A stretch of DNA of 64,000 nucleotides, from the NCBI GenBank assembly GCA_006937955.1, contig SSNP01000031.1, positions 2,859,590 through 2,923,589 of the forward strand, in the 5' to 3' direction. The translations under genes were made by a program, and so were the position numbers. Below the pieces are notes generated by a model that had not been told where the DNA came from, searched no databases, and saw nothing but the letters and a program-made list of their open reading frames with translations. This document shows, in pieces, positions 23,901-32,918 of this stretch; the stretch's first letter is position 1; every line of letters starts with the position of its first letter. The stretch is from Pachypanchax playfairii. Lineage: Eukaryota > Chordata > Actinopteri > Cyprinodontiformes > Aplocheilidae.

Positions 23901-24244
23901 AGTTGAACCTTGAATCAGCAGAGCAGCTTCTGCAAAGTTGAGGTTGTTTTTTCCTCCATCAAACGTGATGCACATCTCGTCCAACTGTGAAGACACAGAT
24001 TAAAAAGTGACTGTCGTCTCAGTGTTTTCAGCTCCTCACTCTAACTTCACACGTTAACACTGGTTCACACGCGTGTTAAAGAGTTTAAGCAACCTGAAAG
24101 GATCAATAAAAAAAACTAATATATGAAGGAAGGAACCTCCTCCAGGTAGTCGTTGAGTTCAGAAGCCACATCAATCTCCCAGTTCCTGGTCAGTTCTTTG
24201 ATCGGCTGCAGGAGGTGTGCAAACCTGCTCTCAGTGAGCTCCAT
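17964..24244 (-). CDS. ncaph2: Condensin-2 complex subunit H2 (kleisin)
   Basis: Kleisin-beta of condensin II, bridging the SMC2/SMC4 heads and the HEAT subunits in nuclear chromosome folding. Nineteen coding exons on the minus strand: 24244-24137, 23984-23883, 23806-23745, 23667-23589, 23459-23403, 23324-23245, 23047-22899, 22807-22701, 22611-22528, 20406-20343, 20270-20169, 20096-20052, 19923-19853, 19440-19326, 19128-19039, 18950-18901, 18714-18613, 18528-18379 and 18104-17964. All phases agree and give 585 aa (human 605). The N-terminus MELTESRFAHLLQPI and the block FAEAALLIQGS are the conserved kleisin N-domain; GEVVCSQRDFRIN, PLQDFRSW, LSRRVKDWEDRI and PPFDIHDY are further family blocks, ending in the winged-helix region. 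The exon at 22611-22528 was phased by its GCG/GTACAAG donor and is the least certain. The start-codon exon is preceded by an acceptor at 24250, so a 5' UTR exon exists upstream. Confidence 0.94.
21274..22147. mobile_element. Non-autonomous hAT element with intact ends
   Basis: Lies inside the largest ncaph2 intron. Inverted ends TAGAGCTGGGCGATA (left) and TATCGCCCAGCTCTA (right) match over 15 bp. Both sides are flanked by the same 8-bp target duplication GATACAAA (21266-21273 and 22148-22155), the size made by hAT transposases. The 874-bp body carries only a BED-finger fragment and no catalytic domain, so it needed a helper transposase. Confidence 0.85.
21394..21906 (-). pseudogene. BED zinc-finger fragment of a hAT transposase
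   Basis: A 170-aa frame inside the hAT element. SSVVWRYFSYLKSD, then CKLCRKHV and HFYHLKQCHP give a BED-type finger: aromatic residues, CxxC, then H and a further H or C. The rest of a ZBED/hAT transposase (RNase H-like core and hATC dimerisation region) is absent. After about residue 130 the frame has no similarity I recognise. Confidence 0.6.
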
Positions 24245-24254
24245 GGTGTCTGTG

Positions 24255-24740
24255 CAGGGGGGGGCAGGAGGAGAACAAGAGGAGGATCAGGAGGAGGAAC
24301 AGGAGGAGAACATAAGGAACCCCGGGAGGAGAACAGGAAGAAAATGATGAGGAGAACCAAGAGAATCAGGGGGAGAACAGGAAGACGACCAGGAGGAGAA
24401 TCAGGAAGAGAACAGGAGAATGATAAAGAGGAGGACAGGAGGAAGACAGGAGGAGAACCAGGAGGACAATCAAGAGAACCAGGAGGAGAACAGGATTAGG
24501 ATCAGGAACAGGAGGAAAACCAAGAGAATCAGGAGAAGAACACGAGGCGAACAAGAGGAGGTCCAAGAGGAGACCAGGAGGAGAAGAGGAGGGTCAAGAG
24601 GAGTACAGATAGAGAACCAAGAGGAAAACAGGAGGAGGACAGGAGGATGATCAGGAGGTGGACAGGAGGATGATCAGGAGGTGGACAGGAGGATGATCAG
24701 GAGGAGGACAGGAGGATGATCAGGAGGAAGAGAAACAGAG
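24255..24740 (+). repeat. Purine-rich minisatellite in ncaph2 intron 1
   Basis: About 480 bp of AGGAGGA, AACAGGAGGAG and GGAGGATGATCAGGAGG units, nearly free of pyrimidines on the + strand. The last third is a cleaner array of roughly 24 bp units (GGACAGGAGGATGATCAGG). The transcribed ncaph2 strand is therefore a long CT tract close to the 3' splice site of intron 1. Open frames here are compositional artefacts. Confidence 0.8.
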
Positions 24741-25310
24741 AAAAAGTGAGTTATTGCTTTAAATGCAGCTGCATGTCAAACATCATGTAACATCCACACT
24801 GATGATCCTGATACATCGAGTCTCACTTCAGACCTGCAGATGTTACACAAATTACAAACAGGAAGACGTTTAGATTATCACTGGAAAAACGTCTTCAATA
24901 AGAAGATAAATACAATACAATAATATAATATAACATAATACAATATCAATCTATAGTCGATTTCTGCTGATTTAAGCTATCTGGTTTCTCTTTATACAAT
25001 CCATTTCAGCAAGTTTTCATAATATGAAGAAAACAAGAACTAAAAGTCTTAATCGAACGCCGAATTAAACCTGATCAGGCCATTAACTAGGGTAGAAACT
25101 CAAATATCATTGTTTAAAAAAAATAACAAAAACGAAAGCAAATTAAAAAGTTGACCGATTTGAAAAGGCAGTCTGGCTGATTTTCTCCGTAAACACAGCG
25201 GCTCAGATGTTAGATGAACAGCTGAATTAAACTCACTTTTAAAAATTTGCCGATGAGAACAAAATAAAACGTTTATTTGAAATTCGTTTTAAAGAGAGGA
25301 TGAAACTCAC

Positions 25311-25385
25311 CGGAAACTGGATGTTTATATGTCCGTTAACAAAAACGTCAAAATCCCCGCGCTTACGTTCTTCTTCTTCGATTTG
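25311..25385 (-). promoter_or_regulatory. Probable ncaph2 first exon and promoter
   Basis: On the minus strand CAGTTTCCG is followed by the donor GTGAGTTTCATC at 25310, about 1.07 kb upstream of the start codon. A short non-coding first exon would start somewhere in 25330-25400. No TATA box is seen; the stretch has CpGs (CCCCGCGCTTACG). Confidence 0.4.
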
Positions 25386-25465
25386 AACTGTGGTTGTTCG
25401 CCACCTACTGACTTCATGCGGTACTAAACCACACAGAGGTGTGATGACGCAAAATAACGTCTTTA

Positions 25466-26999
25466 CAGTTTTTTCTGATTGCTTAAGCACATTTTTTGTA
25501 ACTATTAGCTATTTTTGCAAAACTCTCCACACAAATAAGAAAACCTTTCACCCAATTGTCAAAACATTGTAGTTGTCTTGTAGTTCCCTTGAACACAGCT
25601 AGATTAACTCTTCACACCTGTGTTTTCGTATCAAACAGTAAACACAAGCCATCATCTACTAAGCACACAATGTGACAACTACACATGGTATGACTACAAA
25701 ACACATTTGTCAATTTGAGGTCATACTTTTGTCATATTGTCATGTAAACATACAAGGATCCAAACGTCAAGTATTGGTGTTTAGTCACACTCATCAAAAC
25801 CAAGACAAAGTCAGAACACAAAATAGTAATTTCACAAAAAAAAGAAGAAAAAAAGACATCAGCCTACATCATGTCATCTTTCTGGGTCCGTCCACAAAAT
25901 TTCGTCCACATAGCATGCGATATCCTCTAGTCCAAGGCACCAAGGAAAATATCTCCTTGAATGCCATATCAAGGCCTGACATGATGCCTGGTTAGTATCA
26001 GTATCGAGGCGGCCGTGGCTCAAGGCAGAGCAGGTCGTCTGGCGCCTGGAAGGTCGCCTGTTGTGTCCTTGGGCAAGAAACTTAACCCACCTTGCCTGTT
26101 TGGTGGTGGTCAGAGGGTCTGGCAGCCTCGCCTCTGTCATTGTGTGTCCCAGGACAGCTGTGGCTACAAACATGTGTGTAGTTCATCATCACCAAACGTG
26201 TGAGTGTGTGTGAATGGGTAAATGACAGACTGTAGTGTCAAGTGCTTTGGGGGTTGTAGGACTTGAGTAAAGCGCTACACAAGTACACGCCATTTACCAT
26301 TTATTTCCACATGTCTCCTCCATTGCCTGTAAAAGGGCTACCTGTTGATGAGGGTGATGGTCGTACACTTTCCAGCGCCAGGCAGAGAGGAATGGCCAGC
26401 TTCCATCAGGGTCATCCCATGGTTGATGACATGGTCCACTATTGTAGCTCTGATGTCATCAGTTATTCTATTTCTTACTCTTCTTACCCTTCCTCTTTCC
26501 CCTCCTTGTCCTCTTCCTCCAACTTCTTCACCTCGACATCCTCTCTCTCAGTCTCCTCTGATTCTCACTCTTCTCACTCACTCACTGATCCTTCCATTAT
26601 ACTCCACACAGACAGCTTACCTGTGGCTTATTTATAGTGCTTAGACAGATTGCAAAATGAAGTAATTATCTAAAACAGTTTTCACATGTGAAAGTGTGCC
26701 AGACAGTTGGCAAAATAGTCTTAATGATAGCCATACATGTGTACAATTTTACTAGGAGTGTGTTGGAAATTTGGTAATTGAGTGTAAGCAGTGAGTTGTG
26801 TTTAAAGTTCTGCAAAAAGAGTGTAGAGCAGTGAATTGTGCCTACAGTTTTGCAAAGTGTGTGTTACAAAATTGCAAACTGAGTGCAAAGCAGTGTTTGT
26901 GCTTTTAGTTTTGCAAACTCTGTGAGTTGTTTTGCTATACGTATTAATAGTTTTGGAAATCGTGCTAGAAGAGTCATGATTAGCAGTCAGAAAAAACTG
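25466..26999 (-). mobile_element. Tc1/mariner-like element, SINE-interrupted
   Basis: The left end CAGTTTTTTCTGATTGCT and the right end AGCAGTCAGAAAAAACTG are inverted repeats, each followed outward by TA (25464-25465 and 27000-27001), the Tc1/mariner target site. Transposase remnants read on the minus strand. Near 26340-26460 is a helix-turn-helix-like stretch with HVINHGMTLMEAG; near 25870-25980 is a C-terminal block with CLGLEDIACYVDEILW, like the IS630/Tc1-type transposases of fish. The middle with the catalytic residues is lost or replaced by the SINE at 26006-26302, so the element is dead. Confidence 0.7.
26006..26302 (+). repeat. tRNA-derived SINE, subfamily I (copy 1)
   Basis: Starts GAGGCGGCCGTGGCTC with decayed promoter boxes, then the shared body: TTGTGTCCTTGGGCAAGAAA, CCTGTTTGGTGGTGGTCAGA, CCCAGGACAGCTGTGGCTAC, GTGCTTTGGGGGTTGTAGG, and the tail AAAGCGCTACACAAGTACAC then CCATTTACCATTT. 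Copies of the same subfamily are at 42808-43130 and 45828-46165; 28953-29112 is a part copy. Confidence 0.8.
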
Positions 27000-27023
27000 T
27001 AATAGGAACGGGGTCCTGGTTTT

Positions 27024-27727
27024 GGCCCTCAGCAGACCTGGTTTAGGCCCTCAGCCGACACGGTTTGGACTCTCAGCACACCTGGTGTAGGCCCTCAGCA
27101 GACCCAGTTTAGGCCCTCAGCAGACCCAGTTTAGGCCCTCAGCAGACCTGGTTTAGGCCCTCAGCAGACCGGGTTTAGGCCCTCAGCAGACCCAGTTTAG
27201 GCCCTCAGCAGACCTGGTTTAGGCCTTCAGCAAACCTGGTTTAGGCCCTCAGCAGACCTGGTTTAGACTCTCGGAAGACCTGGTTTAGGCCCTCAGCAGA
27301 CCTAATTTAGGCCCTCAGCAGACCTAATTTAGGCCCTCAGCAGACCCAGTTTAGGCCCTCAGCAGATCCAGTTTAGGCCCTCAGCAGACCTGGATTAATC
27401 TCTCAGCAGACCCGGTTTAGGCTTTCAGCAGACCTGTTTTAAGCCCTCAGCAGACCTGGTTTAGGCCCTCAGCAGACCTGGTTTAGACTCTCAGCAGACC
27501 CGGTTTAGGCTTTCAGCACACCTGGTTTAGGCCCTCAGCAGACCTGGTTTAGGCCCTCAGCAGACCTGGTTTAGGCCCTTAGCAGACCTGGTTTAGACTC
27601 TCAGCACACCTGGTTTAGGCCCTCAGCAGACCTGGTTTAGGCCCTCAGCAGACCTGGTTTAGGCCCTCAGCAGACCTGGTTTAGGCCCTCAGCAGACCTG
27701 GTTTAGACTCTCAGCAGACCTGGTTTT
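27024..27727 (+). repeat. 24-bp minisatellite (about 29 units)
   Basis: Tandem units close to CTCAGCAGACCTGGTTTAGG plus CC, about 23-24 bp each, with scattered variants (CCCAGTTT, CTAATTT, GACTCTCAGC). It begins just after the Tc1/mariner-like element and stops sharply at 27727. 27728-28390 after it is A-rich and shows no gene. Confidence 0.9.
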
Positions 27728-28952
27728 GATGAACTTCACATTTGCTTGATTGCATTTGGGTCATGACACCAGTTGTCTTTTTAAAATGACAAGATAAATA
27801 AAATAACAAACAGTAAAATAACATGAAACCATAGAATCAGAACAAAGGAAATAAACTGTAACTAAGGAAACACATGAAATCTACAACATAAAATCACACA
27901 AAAGATCAAAAGAAGATCAAAACAGGTAAAAATTTCAACACTGTAAAATCACTGCAGACAAAGAAAATAAAAACACACAACTGCATAAAGACACCAAAAC
28001 ACCAGCTCAAACCTCAAATCACACAACAAGCAAAACTAAACACACAAAGATGTACCAAATAATCCCAAGGACACAAAATAGCTGAATTAAGCCTTAAAGC
28101 ATAAAAGGAATCAAATTAAAACAAAGAAAGTACAAAAAATCCACATGAATGTTGCAAAAAAATTAAACAAAATAAGTTCAAAGTGTCTAGTTCTATAAAA
28201 ACAGGGTTAATTTCTCTATTCCTCATTATAAATGTTTTAAACTCACCGTTTCGGCTGCTGCTGAGTAAATTATTTGTAGCTGAAACAAAGAGCCTCCCTC
28301 AGCAGATCAATACCAGATCATGCATGTATTAGGAGGGGAATTGGAATTGAATTGGGATTCAGAGAGAGTCATGAAGCTGCAGGAGACAGCAGGTAATGAT
28401 CATAAATATGTTAGAAATAGCTTCTGCTGTCTGTAAAGGTCAGAACATGAATCAGCTGCCCTGCTGCTCTGACAGGCGGCTGCACGTTGTGATTCTGATC
28501 TGTTCGACTGTGCAGCAACACTGCAGCACTGCGACAGCAGCTCTCTGCAGGCCTCCTCATGCTAATATCAGTCAGAGCTGATTCATTACAGTTAGACGTG
28601 CAGTGAGCAGCTGGAGTCCCTCTAAAGACCCGAGGCCTGCTGAGTATCTGATCTCCAACACCGCGTCCTTCTCTCATGAGTCTTCTGTTGAAGTCTGTCA
28701 TTTTCATTGTTGGTACAGTTGGAGCAGACGTTTGGAACATTCCATCAATCAACTTCCACAACTGATAAAACCTCTCAGGTCACAATGATTGTAGAAAGAA
28801 AACCCATCAAACCAGAACCAGCTCCATCTGACTGGTGAACAAAAGAAACAAAACATCCAAACTGATAGACTCAAAATTAAACAAGGTTCAACAAATACTG
28901 CCAGAGTTCTGAGTACATTAGAATTAAATTCAGAGCCTGTTCACCCTGAAGG

Positions 28953-29112
28953 CAAGTGGCGTGTACTTGTACTTAAATAGACACACTTCTTAAGTCATAT
29001 GACTCCCAAAGTTCTTCACTCTACAGTTTGTCGTTCACACTCACACGTTTGATAGTGAGAACCTACACATGTTGTAGCCACAGCTGTCCTGAAACACACA
29101 CCAACAGAGGTG
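28953..29112 (-). repeat. 3' part of a subfamily I SINE
   Basis: On the minus strand this is the SINE tail in order: GTCTGGCAGCCTCACCTC, CAGGACAGCTGTGGCTACAA, TGAACGACAAACTGTAG and the end GTACAAGTACACGCCAC. It leads directly, with no break, into the 30-bp array at 29113. 28390-28950 before it contains no convincing gene. Confidence 0.75.
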
Positions 29113-31746
29113 AGGCTGCCAGACACCACCAGACCCTTTGACCACCACCAAACAGCCACCAGACCCTCTGACCACAACCAAACAGACACCGGACCCTCTC
29201 ACCACCACCAAACAGCCACCAGACCTTCTGACCACCACCAAACAGCCACCAGACCCTCTGACCACCACCAAACAGCCACCAGACCCTCTGACCACCACCA
29301 AACAGCCGGCAGACCCTCTGACCACCACCAAACAGCCGGCAGACCCTCTGACCACCACCAAATAGCCGGCAGACCCTCTGACCACCACCAAACAGCCACC
29401 AGACCCTCTGACCACCACCAAACAGCCACCAGACCCTCTGACCACAACCAAACAGCCACCAGACCCTCTGACCACCACCAAACAGCCACCAGACCCTCTG
29501 ACCACCACCAAACAGCCACCAGACCCTCTGACCACCACCAAACAGCCACCAGACCCTCTGACCACCACCAAACAGCCACCAGACCCTCTGACCACCACCA
29601 AACAGCCGGCAGACCCTCTGACCACCACCAAACAGCCGGCAGACCCTCTGACCACAACCAAACAGACACCAGAACCTCTGACAACCACCAAACAGGCACC
29701 GGACCCTCTGACCACCACCAAACAGGCACCTGACCCTCTGACCACCACCAAACAGCCACCAGACCCTCTGACCACAACCAAACAGCCACCAGACCCTCTG
29801 ACCACCACCAAACAGCCACCGGACCCTCTGACCACCACCAAACAGCCACCGGACCCTCTGACCACCACCAAACAGGCACCTGACCCTCTGACCACCACCA
29901 AACAGCCACCAGACCCTCTGACCACAACCAAACAGCCACCAGACCCTCTGACCACCACCAAACAGCCACCAGACCCTCTGACCACCACCAAACAGCCACC
30001 AGACCCTCTGACCACCACCAAACAGCCACCAGACCCTCTGACCACCACCAAACAGCCACCAGACCCTCTGACCACAACCAAACAGCCACCGGACCCTCTG
30101 ACCACCACCAAACAGCCACCAGACCCTCTGACCACCACCAAACAGCCACCAGACCCTCTGACCACAACCAAACAGCCACCAGACCCTCTGACCACCACCA
30201 AACAGCCACCAGACCCTCTGACCACCACCAAATAGCCGGCAGACCCTCTGACCACCACCAAACAGCCGGCAGACCCTCTGACCACCACCAAACAGCCAGC
30301 AGACCCTCTGACCACCACCAAACAGGCACCGGACCCTCTGACCACAACCAAACAGCCACCGGACCCTCTGACCACCACCAAACAGGCACCGGACCCTCTG
30401 ACCACAACCAAACAGCCGGCAGACCCTCTGACCACAACCAAACAGCCACCAGACCCTCTGACCACCACCAAACCCATCAGACCCTCTGACCACCACCAAA
30501 CAGCCCGCAGACCCTCTGACCACCACCAAACAGCCAGCAGACACTCTGACCACCACCAAACAGGCACCTGACCCTCTGACCACCACCAAACAGCCACCAG
30601 ACCCTCTGACCACAACCAAACAGCCACCAGACCCTCTGACCACCACCAAACAGCCGGCAGACCCTCTGACCACCACCAAACAGCCAGCAGACCCTCTGAC
30701 CACCACCAAACAGGCACCGGACCCTCTGACCACAACCAAACAGCCACCAGACCCTCTGACCACCACCAAACAGCCACCAGACCCTCTGACCACCACCAAA
30801 CAGCCGGCAGACCCTCTGACCACCACCAAACAGCCGCAGAACCTCTGACCACCACCAAACAGGCACCGGACCCTCTGACCACAACCAAACAGCCACCGGA
30901 CCCTCTGACAACCACCAAACAGGCACCGGACCCTCTGACCACAACCAAACAGCCACCAGACCCTCTGACCACCACCAAACAGCCACCGGACCCTCTGACC
31001 ACCACCAAACAGCCACCAGACCCTCTGACCACCACCAAACAGCCGGCAGACCCTCTGACCACAACCAAACAGACACCAGAACCTCTGACCACCACCAAAC
31101 AGGCACCGGACCCTCTGACCACAACCAAACAGCCACCGGACCCTCTGACAACCACCAAACAGCCACCAGACCCTCTGACCACCACCAAACAGCCGGCAGA
31201 CCCTCTGACCACCACCAAACAGCCGGCAGACCCTCTGACCACAACCAAACAGACATCAGAACCTCTGACAACCACCAAACAGGCACCGGACCCTCTGACC
31301 ACCACCAAACAGCCGGCAGACCCTCTGACCACAACCAAACAGCCACCAGACCCTCTGACCACCACCAAACAGCCACCAGACCCTCTGACCACAACCAAAC
31401 AGCCACCAGACCCTCTGACCACCACCAAACAGCCGGCAGACCCTCTGACCACCACCAAACAGACACCAGAACCTCTGACCACAACCAAACAGGCACCGGA
31501 CCCTCTGACCACAACCAAACAGCCACCGGACCCTCTGACAACCACCAAACAGGCACCGGACCCTCTGACCACAACCAAACAGACACCGGACCAAACAGCC
31601 ACCGGACCCTCTGACAACCACCAAACAGGCACCGGACCCTCTGACATCCACCAAACAGGAACTGGACCCTCTGACCACCACCAAACAGGCACCGGACCCT
31701 CTGACCACCACCAAACAGCCACCAGACCCTCTGACCACCACCAAAC
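29113..31746 (-). repeat. 30-bp minisatellite grown from inside a SINE
   Basis: About 87 tandem copies of a 30-bp unit; on the minus strand it reads GGTGGCTGTTTGGTGGTGGT then CAGAGGGTCT. Variants swap the GGC/GGT and CAACC/CCACC positions, and a few units are shortened (near 30473, 30835 and 31595). The unit matches the middle of the subfamily I SINE (compare CCTGTTTGGTGGTGGTCAGAGGGTCTGG at about 26093-26120), and the array joins the SINE tail at 29112. Because the unit is 30 nt and stop-free, all three minus frames stay open (up to 893 codons); these are not genes. Confidence 0.92.
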
Positions 31747-32560
31747 TCACCTTGTTGAACTCCTCTCCCCTTATCATCCCTAATGGCTCCCTTCAAATCT
31801 ACAAACAGCATTCCCAGGCGGTCATGTCCATGGATCAATGAGAATGTGATAAACCTGAGAAGACTATGTTGTAAAACATAACAGCTCTGGAAACAACTAG
31901 GCTTGAGGTGCATGGGCTTCACCTCAGGGACATTATGACCTCTTTAAACACCACCATGTATGCAGCAGAAGATGTGTTCATAAAGGGATGGACATGGTCA
32001 GTAACAATACTCAGGTAGGCTGTGGTGTTGAAATGATTGCTCAATTGATATTAAGGGGCCCTAAGTGTGCCAAGAAAATGTCCCCCACACCATTACACCA
32101 CCAGCAGCCTGCTTAGAGGAGTGGTACCTGGTGTGGTCTTCTGCTGCTGTAGACCATCTATCTGACTCAACGTTCAACGTGTTGTGTGTTCAGAGATGCT
32201 CTTCTTCATATCTCGGTGGTAACGAGTGGTTATTAGAATTACTGTTGTCTTTCTATCAGCTTGAACCACTCTGGACATTCTCCTCTGACCTCTGGCATCA
32301 ACAAGGCATTTTCACACACAGAACTTCTGCTCACTGGATATTTTCCCTTTTTCAGACCATTCTCTGTAAACCCTACAGATGGTTGTGGATGAAAATCCGA
32401 GTAGATCAACAGTTTCTGAAATACTCAGACCAGCCCGTCTGACAGCAACAACCATGTTCATAGTCACTTAAATCACCTTTCTTCCTCATTCTGATGCTGG
32501 TTTGAACTTCAGCAGATCATCTTAACCATGTCTACATGCCTAAATGCATTAAGTTGCCGA
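31747..32560 (+). repeat. Dispersed fish repeat of unresolved class
   Basis: Contains blocks I recognise as a common teleost interspersed repeat: AAAATGTCCCCCACACCATT, GTGGTCTTCTGCTGCTGTAG, CAGACCAGCCCGTCTGACAG and CATGTCTACATGCCTAAATG. A matching final piece, GGACAGGTGGGTCTAAGAAA then GTGGCCAGTGAGTG, lies at 32919-32948, on the far side of an insertion. No intact frame is present. I cannot assign it to SINE, LINE or DNA class from memory. Confidence 0.55.
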
Positions 32561-32918
32561 CCTGTCCGTCCGTCCGTCCGTCCGTCCATCCATCCATCCA
32601 TCCATCCATCCATTTTCTGTACTGGCTTCTTTCTGTTCAGGGTCACAGGGAGCTGGTGTCTTTCTCCACTGGTCTTTGGGGGAGAGGCGCCAGTTCATCG
32701 CAGGGCCACACTCACTCACACACACAGTCACACATAGGGACAATTTTGAGTCATCAATTCAATTCAATTCAAGTTTATTTGTATAGCACATTTAAAAAAA
32801 ACCACAGTTGACCAAAGTGCTTTCCATCAATGCATTGAAACAGTCAACAGTACATCACAATAGTAAAACACTCAAATATTGCAACAGCTCAAGTCATCAA
32901 TTAACCTCTTGCATGGAC
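32561..32918 (-). repeat. Reversed SINE inserted in the dispersed repeat
   Basis: Opens on the + strand with (TCCG)n(TCCA)n at 32566-32611, the reversed GGAT tail of the SINE type seen at 6733. It is followed by CCATTTTCTGTACTGGCTTC and GGGCCACACTCACTCACAC and interrupted at 32760-32891. The dispersed repeat resumes after it. Confidence 0.6.
32760..32891 (+). mobile_element. 132-bp insertion with 11-bp target duplication
   Basis: Starts with repeated CAATT and AAGTTTATTTGTATAGCAC, the signature of a common fish retrosequence 3' end. It is flanked by AGTCATCAATT on both sides (32749-32759 and 32892-32902), and the host repeat continues across it (GGGACAATTTTGAG before, AACCTCTTGCATG after). 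An 11-bp duplication fits LINE-type priming. Confidence 0.75.

Noticed and set aside
24153..24650. Glu/Arg/Gly-rich plus-strand frames
   Set aside because: Translation of the purine-rich minisatellite antisense to ncaph2 intron 1.
28411..28761. 116-codon minus frame starting MWKLIDGMFQ
   Set aside because: It looks faintly like LINE coding debris but has no motif I can name, and no neighbours support it.
29110..29733. Plus-strand 207-codon TRPSDHHQTA repeat frame
   Set aside because: Complement of the same 30-bp array; repeated decapeptide with no independent support.
27024..31746. CRISPR-like arrays
   Set aside because: Units are contiguous with no unique spacers, and the DNA is vertebrate; these are minisatellites.
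29041..31922. Minus-strand open frames of 893, 588, 481 and 416 codons
   Set aside because: They are products of a 30-bp stop-free tandem repeat, which keeps every minus frame open. The peptides are the same 10-residue motif repeated, with no start context, splice sites or domain.
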